Part shown: positions 1 to 9,637 of the stretch, piece after piece
How positions within the stretch are numbered: the first letter of the stretch is position 1
Layout of the letters: every line of letters starts with the position of its first letter
NCBI RefSeq assembly: GCF_902859895.1
Contig: NZ_CADIKM010000016.1
Location: 56,388 to 120,387, forward strand
Direction: 5' to 3'
DNA from: Pararobbsia alpina
GTDB lineage: Bacteria; Pseudomonadota; Gammaproteobacteria; Burkholderiales; Burkholderiaceae
DNA length: 64,000 nucleotides
The notes under the pieces: model-generated
What the model was told of the DNA's origin: nothing
The model's input: the letters and a program-made list of their open reading frames with translations, nothing else
Databases searched by the model: none
Made by a program: the position numbers and the translations under genes

Positions 1-1989
1 ACGACCGTACTCGCGCCGGTGCCCTTCGTCAATCTGCCGCTCGGCGCAACCGAAGACCGCGTGCTCGGCAGCCTCGACCTCGAGCGCGTGCTCAAGGACG
101 GCAAGCGCGCCTTCCAGCCCGGATTGCTCGCGGCCGCGCATCGCGGCATGCTCTATATCGACGAGGTCAACCTGCTGCCGGACCATCTGGTCGACTCGCT
201 GCTCGACGTGGCGGCGATGGGCCAGCATACGATCGAGCGTGAAGGCCTGTCCATCAGCCATCCGGCGCAGATCACGCTGATCGGCACGATGAACGCCGAA
301 GAAGGCGATCTGCGGCCGCAACTGCTCGACCGCTTTGCGATGATGGTCGAAGTGGCGGCACCCGATGTGCCCGCGGTGCGAAGCGAGGTCGTCCGCCGCC
401 GGCTCGCATTCGATGCGGACAGGCCGGGTTTTGTCGCGCGTTGGGCAGGCGAGACGGCAATCCTGCGGCAGCGTGTGAGCGACGCGCGTGCGCGGCTGCT
501 GGATGTCGAACTGCCCGATTCCCTGCTCGATTTCGTCAGCACGCTGTGCTGCGAATTCGGCGCGACCAGCTTGCGTGCCGATATCACCTTGAACAAGGTC
601 GCGTTGACACATGCGGCTCTCGAAGGCCGCCTGGTCGTCGATGTCGACGATATCGCCGCCGCGGCCGAACTCGTGTTGCCACACCGGCGCCGGCGCAAAC
701 CGTTCGAACAGCCGGGCCTCGATCGCGAGCGTCTCGAGGAAGCACTCGATCGGATGCGCGACGCCGCTCGGGCACCCACGGGACAAGCCAAGGATTCAAG
801 CTCCGGGACCGACGAGCAGGACGACCTGGCTCAGGGCGCGGGCCAGCACGACGAGAAGGATCCATCGGAGCCGCGAGCGGAAGGACACGCGGATGAACCT
901 GTCGATACCGAAGCCGATGCCCATGCATCAGCGAACGCTGAACTAGAGGACGGTACCGATCAAACGAAGGACGCCGAAGATTCGTCAGACGTACAGGCGG
1001 ATACGCGTTCCACCTCGACACAGGGCGAACCCTCACCCGCCGCTACGACCGTCTTTGCCACGGGCGCGGCGACCGAGGCGCCCACGCTGCGCATCGCCAG
1101 CCGCGACGAAGGGGGTGCCGAAGGACGCCGCAGCATCGCCACGGCCGCGGCACGCGGTGCCTACACGCATGCAGTCGCCGCCGTGCGGCCGAAGCACCTC
1201 GCCGTGGATGCGACATTGCGTCATGCGATCCTTCGCGAGCCGGGGCGGCTCCAGGTCACGCGGGACGATCTCCATGACAAGGTCCTCATCGGCAAGCAGG
1301 CCCACCTGATCTTGCTGATCGTCGACGCCTCAGGCTCGATGGCGGCCCGCCGCCGGATGGAAGCCGTCAAGGGCTGCGTGCTCGGCTTGCTCGAGGACGC
1401 CTATCGGCGCCGTGACGAGATCGGTGTGATCGCGTTTCGCGGCGAGCGCGCCGAACTCGTCCTGCCGCCGACGCGCAATGTCGAACTCGCGCAGCGTGCG
1501 CTCCAGGATTTGCCCACCGGCGGCCGGACGCCGCTCGCACAGGCGCTTGAACTGGGTGCGCAATTGCTGATCGGCCGGTCCGCGGGGCGCGGCGCATCGG
1601 GCACCACGCTCAAACCGCTGCTCGTGCTGCTCAGCGATGGACGGGCAAACGTGCCGCTTCACAGCGAACGGCCTACCATGTCGTTCAACGACGGTCGGAC
1701 CAACGTGCCGTCCAGCGACCGACCCGCAAGCGCGTCGTCTGACCCCGAACGCGCGAACCTGCCGCTCGACGACCATGAAATGCGTGGCGACGGCTGGCAG
1801 GATACCCTGTTGCTGGCTGACCAGATTGCCCAGGCGCATATCAGTGCGCTCGTGCTCGATACCGAGCAGGGCGTGATCCGGCATGCCCGCGCCAGGGCCG
1901 TCGCGCAAGCGCTGCATGCCGAATACCGGCGGCTCGACGAATGGTCGGCCGAAACCCTTGCGATTACGATCCGGGAGCGCCTTGCATGA
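1..1989 (+). CDS. chlID: ChlI/ChlD-type chelatase subunit (AAA + VWA), 5' end cut by window
   Basis: The reading frame is open from base 1, so the start and the Walker A loop lie upstream. The visible part holds the rest of an AAA+ module (Walker [13 protein letters not shown], about 146-183, followed by the sensor stretch [20 protein letters not shown]), an acidic, low-complexity linker (about 780-1080), and a C-terminal von Willebrand A domain with the MIDAS motif DASGS at 1324-1338. This is the magnesium-chelatase I/D architecture. In cobalamin clusters such proteins are thought to serve as ATPase partners of CobN-type cobalt chelatases; that role here is inferred from the downstream cbi genes. 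A three-copy 18-residue repeat interrupts the VWA domain just after [11 protein letters not shown]. cbiE starts 43 bases after the stop. The alternative is a magnesium chelatase of other function, unlikely in this setting. Confidence 0.85.
   Translation, partial: TTVLAPVPFVNLPLGATEDRVLGSLDLERVLKDGKRAFQPGLLAAAHRGMLYIDEVNLLPDHLVDSLLDVAAMGQHTIEREGLSISHPAQITLIGTMNAEEGDLRPQLLDRFAMMVEVAAPDVPAVRSEVVRRRLAFDADRPGFVARWAGETAILRQRVSDARARLLDVELPDSLLDFVSTLCCEFGATSLRADITLNKVALTHAALEGRLVVDVDDIAAAAELVLPHRRRRKPFEQPGLDRERLEEALDRMRDAARAPTGQAKDSSSGTDEQDDLAQGAGQHDEKDPSEPRAEGHADEPVDTEADAHASANAELEDGTDQTKDAEDSSDVQADTRSTSTQGEPSPAATTVFATGAATEAPTLRIASRDEGGAEGRRSIATAAARGAYTHAVAAVRPKHLAVDATLRHAILREPGRLQVTRDDLHDKVLIGKQAHLILLIVDASGSMAARRRMEAVKGCVLGLLEDAYRRRDEIGVIAFRGERAELVLPPTRNVELAQRALQDLPTGGRTPLAQALELGAQLLIGRSAGRGASGTTLKPLLVLLSDGRANVPLHSERPTMSFNDGRTNVPSSDRPASASSDPERANLPLDDHEMRGDGWQDTLLLADQIAQAHISALVLDTEQGVIRHARARAVAQALHAEYRRLDEWSAETLAITIRERLA
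1636..1794 (+). repeat. Three in-frame 54/54/51-bp degenerate tandem repeats in the VWA domain
   Basis: Units at 1636-1689, 1690-1743 and 1744-1794 encode 18, 18 and 17 residues. They begin [25 protein letters not shown] and [12 protein letters not shown]. The reading frame is kept. The first unit starts at the SDGRAN segment, which is normal for VWA domains, so units 2 and 3 look like internal duplications of it. Confidence 0.8.
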
Positions 1990-2032
1990 AGACTTCGCAA
2001 CGCACCACCCCGCTACCAGATTAGGACTTGCC

Positions 2033-2821
2033 ATGATCATCTGCACCGGCGTCGGCCCGGGCCACCTCGATTTCGTCACGCGCGGCGCGGCGGAGCATAT
2101 TGCAAACGCCGATGTCGTCGCGGGTTTCGACGCGGTGGTCGACGTCGTGCGCCCCTTGATCCCCGCGACTACGCAAATCGTGACGATGGGCTACCGCGAC
2201 CAGGTCGCCCAGCTCGACGTCGTCGCACAGCTTCATCACGCGGGCAAGCGCTGCGTCGTCGTCTTCATGGGCGATATCCATTTCAGCGGCTTCCAGTTTC
2301 TCGAACGTGTCGAACGCGCATGCGGACATCCCGTCGAAGCGCTGCCAGGCATCTCGTCGGCTCAAGTGATGGCCTCGCGCGGCAAGGTCTGTTTCGACGA
2401 AACGACCTTTGTCACCTTTCATCGGCGCGGCGATCTCGAACCCTTCAAGCGCCATCTGGTTCATGTGCTCGCCGATGCGCGCAATGCGATCGTGATCCCG
2501 CGCCCCTGGGATTTCATGCCGAAGGACATCGCGGCCTGGCTGCTCGGGCAAGGCGTGTCGGCTGATCACCCGGTCGAGGTCTGGGAAAATCTGACGCGTG
2601 GCGATGCGGAATGGCGCGGCACGCTCGCCGAATGCACGCGTGAGTTCACGGACATGAGCATCATGCTGATCCGCACGCGCACACCGATGGCGAGCCAGAT
2701 CGAGCCGGCGCCGGTATCCGCTGCTGCTCAAAGCACGACTCAGACCACGACCCCGATCACACCCGCGGCCGCAACCTCGGTCACGACCCCGGCCCCCAGC
2801 CAGGCCACCGCCGCATCATGA
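2033..2821 (+). CDS. cbiE: Precorrin-6Y/cobalt-precorrin-7 C5-methyltransferase CbiE, without CbiT domain
   Basis: A 262-residue SAM-dependent tetrapyrrole methylase. It opens with the family signature [14 protein letters not shown] and carries PGISSAQ and the VENL-type segment EVWENLTRG, as in CbiE / the N-terminal half of CobL. It methylates the corrin ring at C5. The start at ATG 2033 gives the methylase motif at the very N-terminus; an in-frame extension upstream overlaps the previous gene and looks non-coding. The C5-methylase fold ends near residue 220. The last 40 or so residues are a low-complexity Thr/Ala/Pro tail (many TT, PA and AA pairs). The CbiT (C15 methylation and C12 decarboxylation) half of CobL is absent. 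Its stop overlaps the next start as ATGA. Confidence 0.88.
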   Translation: MIICTGVGPGHLDFVTRGAAEHIANADVVAGFDAVVDVVRPLIPATTQIVTMGYRDQVAQLDVVAQLHHAGKRCVVVFMGDIHFSGFQFLERVERACGHPVEALPGISSAQVMASRGKVCFDETTFVTFHRRGDLEPFKRHLVHVLADARNAIVIPRPWDFMPKDIAAWLLGQGVSADHPVEVWENLTRGDAEWRGTLAECTREFTDMSIMLIRTRTPMASQIEPAPVSAAAQSTTQTTTPITPAAATSVTTPAPSQATAAS

Positions 2822-4605
2822 GCCGCACCGATTCCGCCACGTCAACCGACGCCCGCGCTGCCCTGCCTTCGGCGCAGGCCGCACACGGCGACTATGCGAT
2901 CGTGCTGGCCGGTCACGGCAGCCGCGACCCGGACGGCGTGCGGGAATTCGAGGCGCTGGTCGAACTGGTCCGCCGCCGCGCGCCTTCGCGCATCGTGCGG
3001 CACGGCTACCTCGAATTCGCCTCGCCGACGATCGATGTCGCGGTAGCGCAGGCGATCGAGGCGGGTGCCCGGCACGTCGTCATGGTGCCGGGCGTCCTGC
3101 TTGCCGCGACGCATGCGAAGAACGACATGCCGAGCGAACTGCTGGCCTTGCAGCAGCGCTTCAGCGGAACGAAATTTTCATTCGGCGCCGCACTCGATCT
3201 GCATCCGCAGTTGCTGCAGCTGTGCGCGCAGCGCGTAGTCGAAGCCGAAGGCGCGGAGCATGCGCGCACCGGTGAGACCGTGCCGCGCAACGAAGCCTGC
3301 CTCGTCGTGGTCGGCCGCGGCACATCGGACCCCGATGCAAATTCGGAGATCTCGAAGCTCGCGCGCATGCTCGAGGAGGGGCTGGGTTTCGGGACCTCGC
3401 TGACTTGCTACGCCGGCACCGCCAGGCCCAAGGTCGCAGACGGCTTGCGCACAGCCGTGCGGCTCGGCTACCGGCGCATCGTCGTACTGCCCTACTTCCT
3501 GTTCGACGGCATTCTGGTCAAGCGGATCCGCGCGGCCACGGCTGAGTTGCGGGCCCGCCATCCGGAGTTCGATATTCTCGATGCGTCGTACCTCGGACCG
3601 CATCCGTATGTCGCTGACGTGTTCGTCGAACGCGCGGCGGAAGGCGCGCAAGGTCGTGCCACGATGAACTGCGCATTGTGCCAATACCGCGTACAGATCA
3701 TCGGCTTCGAACAACAGGTCGGCCTGCCGCAGCGCGCTCATCATATGAAAGTGAGAGGACTGGCGGACCGCAGTACCGATGCGGATGCAGGAGCGGAGGC
3801 AGGAAGCAACGTGGAAGCCGGTGCGAAGATCGATCTCAGTGGCAATGCCGGCGGTGGCGGCTCGGCGAGTGCGAGTGCACGGAATGGTGTCGGCCTCGCC
3901 GCTGAGACATTCAAGCCCTACGTCCCCCACCCGATCGAAGCCGAAAGCATGCGGATCATCGACCAGGGACGTGACTGGTCAGCCTTCACGGGTAACGAAG
4001 CGCGTGTGCTCAAGCGCCTCGTCCATACCAGCGGCGACTTCGATATCGTCGACGACATCTTCATCTCGCCCGGCGCCGCCGATCTCGGCTTGCGCGCTTT
4101 ACTGCGCTGCCGGCGCGTGGTCACCGATGTGACGATGGTCCAGGCGGGGCTCAAGCAGGCGGTGCTTGCACAACTCGAAGTCGAGACCTGGTGCGGCGTT
4201 CACGACGACGCAACCCACGTGCTCGCGCAGACGCATGGGCTCACCCGATCGGCGGCCGGCATCCGCCGCGCATGGGAGCGGTTCGGCAACGACGTCGTCG
4301 TTGCGATCGGCGACGCGCCGACGGCGGTCATGGAAACCGTGCGCCTCATCGAGCAGCACGGCTGGCGCCCGCAGCTCGTGATCGGCCTGCCGGTCGGCTT
4401 CGTCGGCACGCGTGAATGCAAGACTGCTCTGCGCGAGACGATGCAGGTGCCGCGCATCACCAACACGGGCACACGCGGAGGCTCGCCGTGGGCCGCGACG
4501 GTTGTCAATGCCCTGATGATCGGCGCGATCGATGCGCTCGCGGATTCGACCGCGCAGTCCTCGAGTGCGACTTCTCCCTCGTCAACCCGGCGAGATCTCC
4601 CATGA
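2818..4605 (+). CDS. cbiXC: CbiX-CbiC fusion: sirohydrochlorin cobaltochelatase / precorrin-8X methylmutase
   Basis: A 595-residue bifunctional protein. Residues about 22-290 are a long-form CbiX: the chelatase motif [10 protein letters not shown], a second half-domain from [12 protein letters not shown], and the MxCxxC sequence MNCALC at about residue 282, a motif that binds an Fe-S cluster in long CbiX proteins. A Gly/Ser/Ala-rich linker follows. Residues about 365-580 are CbiC/CobH, with [23 protein letters not shown] and the [13 protein letters not shown] segment. CbiX inserts cobalt early, into sirohydrochlorin. CbiC moves the C11 methyl group to C12 late in ring formation, so the fusion joins two steps that are far apart in the pathway. 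ATGA overlaps at both ends indicate translational coupling. Confidence 0.9.
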   Translation: MSRTDSATSTDARAALPSAQAAHGDYAIVLAGHGSRDPDGVREFEALVELVRRRAPSRIVRHGYLEFASPTIDVAVAQAIEAGARHVVMVPGVLLAATHAKNDMPSELLALQQRFSGTKFSFGAALDLHPQLLQLCAQRVVEAEGAEHARTGETVPRNEACLVVVGRGTSDPDANSEISKLARMLEEGLGFGTSLTCYAGTARPKVADGLRTAVRLGYRRIVVLPYFLFDGILVKRIRAATAELRARHPEFDILDASYLGPHPYVADVFVERAAEGAQGRATMNCALCQYRVQIIGFEQQVGLPQRAHHMKVRGLADRSTDADAGAEAGSNVEAGAKIDLSGNAGGGGSASASARNGVGLAAETFKPYVPHPIEAESMRIIDQGRDWSAFTGNEARVLKRLVHTSGDFDIVDDIFISPGAADLGLRALLRCRRVVTDVTMVQAGLKQAVLAQLEVETWCGVHDDATHVLAQTHGLTRSAAGIRRAWERFGNDVVVAIGDAPTAVMETVRLIEQHGWRPQLVIGLPVGFVGTRECKTALRETMQVPRITNTGTRGGSPWAATVVNALMIGAIDALADSTAQSSSATSPSSTRRDLP

Positions 4606-5732
4606 GTGCGCGACGTCCCTACGATCTCGCCACGCTCGCGCCCAACGGGCTGCGACGCGGCTACACGACGGGGACCTGCGCGACCGCGGCGGTCAAGGCG
4701 GCGCTCGGCCTGCTCCTGCACGGCTCGCGCGAACGTTCGGTCAATGTGAGCCTGCCCGATCCCGACTACTTCCTGAACGTACCGATCCACGCGGTCGACT
4801 GGTCGGCACCAGGCATCGCCCATGCGGAAGTCATCAAGGACGGCGGGGACGATCCCGACAATACGCATGGTGCGACGCTGTTCTCGGATGTGTCGATCAA
4901 CGACTGTCACACGCTGCGCTTTTTCGCGGGCCAGGGCGTCGGGACCGCGACCAAACCCGGCTTGCGCATCGCGGTCGGCGAGCCCGCGATCAATCCCGTG
5001 CCGCGGCAGATGATCCGTCGCGCGGTCGACGAAGTCCTCGAAGGCGGAGGCGACCCCGGCTTCGATGTCTCGATCGGTTGCGTCGGCGGCGAGGTGATCG
5101 CGCGCAAGACGTTCAATCCGCGCCTCGGCATTGTTGGTGGCATCTCGATCCTCGGGACGAGCGGCATCGTTGAACCGATGTCCCTGTCGTCATGGATCGC
5201 GTCGATCGAGGTCTACGTTCGGGTCGCGCTCGGCGACGATCCGCCATCGATCGCCTTTACGCCCGGCAAGATCGGCCGCGACCATGCGCGCGACGTGCTC
5301 GGTCTTTCCGACGCACGTATTGTTCAAATCGCAAACTTCATGGGCCCCTCGCTCGATTTTGCCCAGCAGGCGCTCGAGGAAACCGGCGCTCATCTCGAGA
5401 CCCTGTGGGTGCTCGGTCACCCGGGCAAGATCGCAAAGGTGCTCGACGGCTTCTGGGATACACATTCAAGCAACAGCACGATGGCGATGTCGGCCGTGGC
5501 ACGCATCAGCGCCGAATGCGGCGCGCCGGCCTCGCGCGTCGCGCAGATCGAACAGGCGAACACGGTGGAGAATGTCGTGCAGATATTGGAAGGCGATCCC
5601 TTGCAGGCCATCTTGTGGCGCGAGATCGAACAGCGGGCCGCGGCCCTGATGCACACACGGGTGCCGCGTGCGCGGCGGGTCGAAGTCCGGCTCTTCGACA
5701 TGCAGGGCACGGCACTGGGAGCAGGTGCATGA
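4602..5732 (+). CDS. cbiD: Cobalt-precorrin-5B C1-methyltransferase CbiD
   Basis: A 376-residue protein. It carries the CbiD signature [17 protein letters not shown] near the N-terminus, then [10 protein letters not shown] and the [13 protein letters not shown] segment [14 protein letters not shown]. CbiD methylates C1 in the oxygen-independent corrin pathway and has no counterpart that shares its mechanism in the oxygen-dependent route, so it is a pathway marker. The start at 4602 is set by the ATGA overlap with cbiXC and by the conserved N-terminus; longer in-frame starts lie inside the upstream gene. The stop overlaps the cbiL start, again as ATGA. Confidence 0.92.
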   Translation: MSARRPYDLATLAPNGLRRGYTTGTCATAAVKAALGLLLHGSRERSVNVSLPDPDYFLNVPIHAVDWSAPGIAHAEVIKDGGDDPDNTHGATLFSDVSINDCHTLRFFAGQGVGTATKPGLRIAVGEPAINPVPRQMIRRAVDEVLEGGGDPGFDVSIGCVGGEVIARKTFNPRLGIVGGISILGTSGIVEPMSLSSWIASIEVYVRVALGDDPPSIAFTPGKIGRDHARDVLGLSDARIVQIANFMGPSLDFAQQALEETGAHLETLWVLGHPGKIAKVLDGFWDTHSSNSTMAMSAVARISAECGAPASRVAQIEQANTVENVVQILEGDPLQAILWREIEQRAAALMHTRVPRARRVEVRLFDMQGTALGAGA

Positions 5733-6481
5733 CGATACCCGGACAGTTCTTCGGCATCGGCGTCGGCCCTGGCGACAGCGGCCTGATCCCCGTCGCGGCG
5801 GTCGCGGCACTGCGCTCGGCTGACCTGATCTATGTCCCCCGTGCAACGAGTGCGAGCGAGTCGGTCGCGAAGCAATGCCTCGGCGATCTCGATCTGCCTC
5901 ACGCGCGGTTTCGCGAGATCGGATTCCTGATGGACCCCGATCGCTCGGTACTGGCGCAACACTATGCGGAACTCGCGGGCACGATCGCCTCGGAATTGCG
6001 CGCCGGACGCACGGTTGCCTACCTGACGATCGGCGATACGCTGACGTACTCGACCTACGGCTATCTGCTCGCCGCCCTGCGCGATCTCGAACCGGACCTG
6101 CGTCACCGGACGTTTCCCGGCGTGACGAGTTTCGCGGCCACGGCCGCGGCCTTGTCATGGCCGCTCGGCGAAGGCAAGGAGCGCATCCTGATCCTCCCCT
6201 GCCCCGACGATATCGACGCGCTCAGGCACGACATCGAGTCGCATGACGTCGTCGTGCTCATGAAAATCGGCAAGCGCCTGCCGCAGGTCATCGACCTGCT
6301 TGCCGAACTCGGCCTGCTCGCCCACTGCGCATTCGGCCATCGCGTCGGCCTGCCGGACCAGCAGCTCTACCCCGACCTGGGTGCCGCGCGGCCGGCCGCC
6401 GCGACGGGTTATCTGTCGACCCTGCTGATTCGCCGGCACGCGCGCGAACAACGGCATCAAAAGCCCGAGACCTCTCAATGA
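5729..6481 (+). CDS. cbiL: Precorrin-2 C20-methyltransferase CbiL/CobI
   Basis: A 250-residue tetrapyrrole methylase. The N-terminus FFGIGVGPGDSGLIPVAAV and the segment LTIGDTLTYSTYGYLL, followed by PGVTSFAATAA, are typical of the C20 methylases. It transfers a methyl group from SAM to C20 of (cobalt-)precorrin-2, the first step committed to corrins. The start follows the ATGA overlap with cbiD. Length agrees with the family. The C-terminal tail is rich in Arg and His. Confidence 0.9.
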   Translation: MTIPGQFFGIGVGPGDSGLIPVAAVAALRSADLIYVPRATSASESVAKQCLGDLDLPHARFREIGFLMDPDRSVLAQHYAELAGTIASELRAGRTVAYLTIGDTLTYSTYGYLLAALRDLEPDLRHRTFPGVTSFAATAAALSWPLGEGKERILILPCPDDIDALRHDIESHDVVVLMKIGKRLPQVIDLLAELGLLAHCAFGHRVGLPDQQLYPDLGAARPAAATGYLSTLLIRRHAREQRHQKPETSQ

Positions 6482-7257
6482 AAGTCTATTTCATCGGTGC
6501 CGGCCCCGGCGCCGCCGACCTGATCACCGTGCGCGCCGCGCGCATTCTGAATGCAGCACCCATGGTGCTCTATGCAGGCTCGCTGGTTCCAGTCGATGTA
6601 CTCGAGCATTGCCGCGCCGATGCCGAGATCTTCGATACGGCCAAGCTCAATCTCGAACAGCAGGTCTCCTGCTACGAACGCGCGCTCGAACAGGACATCG
6701 ATGTCGCACGCCTGCATTCGGGTGACCCCTCGATCTATGGCGCCACGGCCGAACAGATGCGCCGCCTCGAACAGCTCGGCATCGACTATGAAATCGTACC
6801 GGGCGTTTCGTCGTTCAGCGCCGCGGCCGCCACGCTCGGCGCCGAACTCACACGGCCCGAGGTCTCGCAGTCGATCGTGCTCACGCGCGTATCGGGACGC
6901 GCCTCAGCCGTGCCGGAATTGGAGTCGATCGAACAATGGGCACGGCATCGCGCCAGCATGTGCATCTTCCTTTCGGGCCCGCATCTGAAGAAGATCGTTG
7001 CCGACCTGCTGCTCCACTATCCGCCTGAAACCCCGGTCGCGCTCGTGCATCGCGCGAGCTGGAAAGACGAACGCTCGCATCGGAGCACGCTCGGCAAGCT
7101 GGTTTCCGAGGTCAAGGTCAAGGAGTGGCAGCTCACGACCCTCCTGCTCGTCGGCGATGCGCTCGCGAAAGCCGAAGGTGTCGAGTCGAGTCTCTATGCG
7201 GCGACGTTCACGCATCGCTTCCGCCGCGCAAGCGTGCGCAAGAGGCGGGCCGCATGA
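6478..7257 (+). CDS. cbiF: Precorrin-4 C11-methyltransferase CbiF/CobM
   Basis: A 259-residue SAM-dependent methylase. Diagnostic segments are MKVYFIGAGPGAADLITVRA, VLYAGSLVP, ARLHSGDPSIYGAT and VPGVSSFSAAAATLGAELT. It methylates C11 of precorrin-4. The stop of cbiL and the start of this gene share ATGA at 6478-6481. Nothing in the sequence looks damaged. Confidence 0.93.
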   Translation: MKVYFIGAGPGAADLITVRAARILNAAPMVLYAGSLVPVDVLEHCRADAEIFDTAKLNLEQQVSCYERALEQDIDVARLHSGDPSIYGATAEQMRRLEQLGIDYEIVPGVSSFSAAAATLGAELTRPEVSQSIVLTRVSGRASAVPELESIEQWARHRASMCIFLSGPHLKKIVADLLLHYPPETPVALVHRASWKDERSHRSTLGKLVSEVKVKEWQLTTLLLVGDALAKAEGVESSLYAATFTHRFRRASVRKRRAA

Positions 7258-8036
7258 CAGACGACACGCGCGAGACGACGGGCATCTGGCTGGTGCGCGA
7301 GCACGCGCTGCCGCTCGGTGAACGGCTGCGCGCGGGACTGGATGGCCGGCTCTTCACGCCATGGAACGAAGGCGATGCGACTGTCAGCCAGCGGGAGCAC
7401 TTCCGCAATGTATTCGGCTCGCTCAGGCAGTGGGTGCTCGTGATGGCCTCGGGAATCGCCGTGCGCATACTCGACGGACTGCCCCAGAGCAAGCACAGCG
7501 ACCCGGCTGTGGTCCTGCTCGACGAATCGGCGCGGTTTGCTGTTTCGCTGCTGGCGGGACACGAAGGCGGCGCCAACGCGCTTGCCTATCGTGTCGCCCG
7601 GCTGACCGGCGCGGTGCCCGTCGTCACGACCGCGACCGAAGCGCTCAAGACGCTCGTAATCGGCATCGGCTGCCGGCGCGGCGCAAGCGTCGAGCAGATC
7701 GACGCGGCCGTGCATCACGCGATGCGCGGTCGCAACATCGATGCGGTGCGCGAGGTCGCGACGGTCGACCTCAAGGCCGATGAACCGGGCATTCTCGCTT
7801 TTTGCGAACGATATGGACTGCCTTTGCGCGTGTTCTCGCACGCGCAGCTCGCCGCACGGCCGTGGACAACGCGGCCTTCGGCCTGGGTTCGCGAGAATAT
7901 CGGCCTGGACGGCGTCTGCGAACCCTGCGCACTGCTTGCGTCGGTACGCGGCGGACTCGTCGTCGACAAGACAACGCTGGACGGCGTCGCGATTGCGATT
8001 GCCGACGACTCACCTGAATGGATCAAGCTCGAATGA
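7254..8036 (+). CDS. cbiG: Cobalt-precorrin-5A hydrolase CbiG
   Basis: A 260-residue CbiG protein. The N-terminal half includes WVLVMASGIAVRIL and the conserved LLAGHEGGANALA. The C-terminal half begins around LVIGIGCRRGASVEQID and is the CbiG C domain. It opens the delta-lactone of cobalt-precorrin-5A and releases acetaldehyde, a step specific to the oxygen-independent route; the family name and reaction are established knowledge. The start at 7254 gives an ATGA overlap with cbiF; an earlier in-frame start lies inside cbiF and is rejected. Confidence 0.88.
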   Translation: MTDDTRETTGIWLVREHALPLGERLRAGLDGRLFTPWNEGDATVSQREHFRNVFGSLRQWVLVMASGIAVRILDGLPQSKHSDPAVVLLDESARFAVSLLAGHEGGANALAYRVARLTGAVPVVTTATEALKTLVIGIGCRRGASVEQIDAAVHHAMRGRNIDAVREVATVDLKADEPGILAFCERYGLPLRVFSHAQLAARPWTTRPSAWVRENIGLDGVCEPCALLASVRGGLVVDKTTLDGVAIAIADDSPEWIKLE

Positions 8037-9637
8037 AAGGCGGTTTTCTGAATCTCGTCTCCGTCGGCCCTGGCTACCGCGAACTGATCGCGCCCCAGGC
8101 CGCCGATGCCCTGCGCGAGAGCGATGTGATTGTCGGCTACGACCTCTATCTGCAATGGATCGCTCCATGGATCGAAGGCAAGCGGATTCACACCTTGCCG
8201 CTGACGCAGGAACGCGAACGCGCGCGGCTTGCAATCGAACATGCGCGGGAAGGCCAGCGTGTCGCGCTCGTCTCGAGCGGCGATATCGGTGTCTACGCGA
8301 TGGCCGCGCTCGCTTTCGAGCTGATGGACGAGAACGACACGTTCGGGCTGCGCGTCACGCCGGGCATCACCGCCGCGAATGCCTGCGCATCACTGCTCGG
8401 CTCGCCGCTCTCGCACGATTTCGCGACGCTGAGCCTGTCGGACCTGCTTTGCCCATGGCAATGGATCGAACATCGCGCGAGCCATATCGCACAGGCCGAT
8501 CTTGCCGTCGTGCTCTATAACGTGCAGAGCCGGCAGCGGCCCGACGGCGTGCACAAGATCCTGCGGCTGATGCTCGAGCACAAGCGTCCGGATACGTGGT
8601 GCGGCGTGGTGCGCAATGCATACCGGCCCGATCAGCAGGTCGATATCGTCGAGCTCGGCGCGCTGCCCGAGCGACAATTCGACATGCTGACGACCATCGT
8701 GATCGGCAACCGCTTCACGCAACGCAAGCGTCAATGGATCTATACACCGCGGGGGTATGGCGACTGGGATCAATCGAGAACGCTTGCGCCACCCGAACCC
8801 GTGCCTGATGCGAATCTCCGGACCCTGGGCGAGGAGGACACCGTTTCGGGTGCCGACCTGCCTCTCGATGCGATCTGGGTCTTCTCCGGTACACGCGACG
8901 GCAACGAACTCGCGCGGCTGCTGGTCGCCTCGGGCCAGCGCGTTATCGTCTCGGTCGCGAGCCAGTATGGCGAGGACCTCGTCGTGCGCGATGTCCCCGG
9001 CGCCGCGGTGATCACCGGTCGACTCGGCATCGAGCGCCGCCGCGAACTGCTGCGCGCGTGCCGCGCCCGATCGGTCGTCGATGCGACGCACCCGCATGCG
9101 AGTGAGATGACCCGGCAGCTGACGCGTCTCGCGAACGAGCTCGGCATCGACTATATCCGCTATGAGCGGCCCGATAGCACGTGCGACGCACCCGTGCAGC
9201 AGTGCGACGACGTGCAGTCCGCCGCGCATCTCGCGGTCGAACTCGGCAGCCGGATTTTTCTCGCGACAGGCGTGACTCAGCTCGACAGTTTTCTCCGGCA
9301 TCCGGGCGCCGCGCATCGCGACTGGTACTTGCGCCTGACGCCGGACCCAGCACAGTTGCAACGGGCGCTCGCCGCCGGCATCCAGCGCGACCACGTGATC
9401 GCGATGCAGGGGCCGTTCTCCCAGGCATTCAACGAAGCGCTCTGGCGCGATCTCGAGATCGACTGCGTGGTCAGCAAGGAGTCCGGTGAAGCCGGCGGGT
9501 ATTCCGCGAAGGCTTCGGCCGCGCGTGCGCTCGGCATTCCGTTCATTGCGATCCGTCGCCCCGCGCTTGATCATCCGAATGTGGTCCGCGATTTCGCCGC
9601 GGTCCTGTCCCATCTCAAGGGCACCCCCGCACCATGA
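8033..9637 (+). CDS. cbiHJ: CbiH-CbiJ fusion: precorrin-3B C17-methyltransferase / precorrin-6A reductase
   Basis: A 534-residue two-enzyme protein. Residues 1 to about 245 are CbiH/CobJ, with NLVSVGPGYRELIAPQA, VALVSSGDIGVYAMAA, a PGITAANA loop and NPRS-like VLYNVQSRQR. From about residue 279 (DAIWVFSGTRDGNELA) to the end it is CbiJ/CobK, with VDATHPHASEMT and the C-terminal VSKESGEAGGYSAK. CbiH methylates C17 and contracts the ring; CbiJ reduces precorrin-6A. About 35 residues of linker separate them. The start at 8033 is chosen for its ATGA overlap with cbiG and the match to CbiH N-termini; a start 15 bases upstream is possible but less likely. Confidence 0.9.
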   Translation: MKGGFLNLVSVGPGYRELIAPQAADALRESDVIVGYDLYLQWIAPWIEGKRIHTLPLTQERERARLAIEHAREGQRVALVSSGDIGVYAMAALAFELMDENDTFGLRVTPGITAANACASLLGSPLSHDFATLSLSDLLCPWQWIEHRASHIAQADLAVVLYNVQSRQRPDGVHKILRLMLEHKRPDTWCGVVRNAYRPDQQVDIVELGALPERQFDMLTTIVIGNRFTQRKRQWIYTPRGYGDWDQSRTLAPPEPVPDANLRTLGEEDTVSGADLPLDAIWVFSGTRDGNELARLLVASGQRVIVSVASQYGEDLVVRDVPGAAVITGRLGIERRRELLRACRARSVVDATHPHASEMTRQLTRLANELGIDYIRYERPDSTCDAPVQQCDDVQSAAHLAVELGSRIFLATGVTQLDSFLRHPGAAHRDWYLRLTPDPAQLQRALAAGIQRDHVIAMQGPFSQAFNEALWRDLEIDCVVSKESGEAGGYSAKASAARALGIPFIAIRRPALDHPNVVRDFAAVLSHLKGTPAP

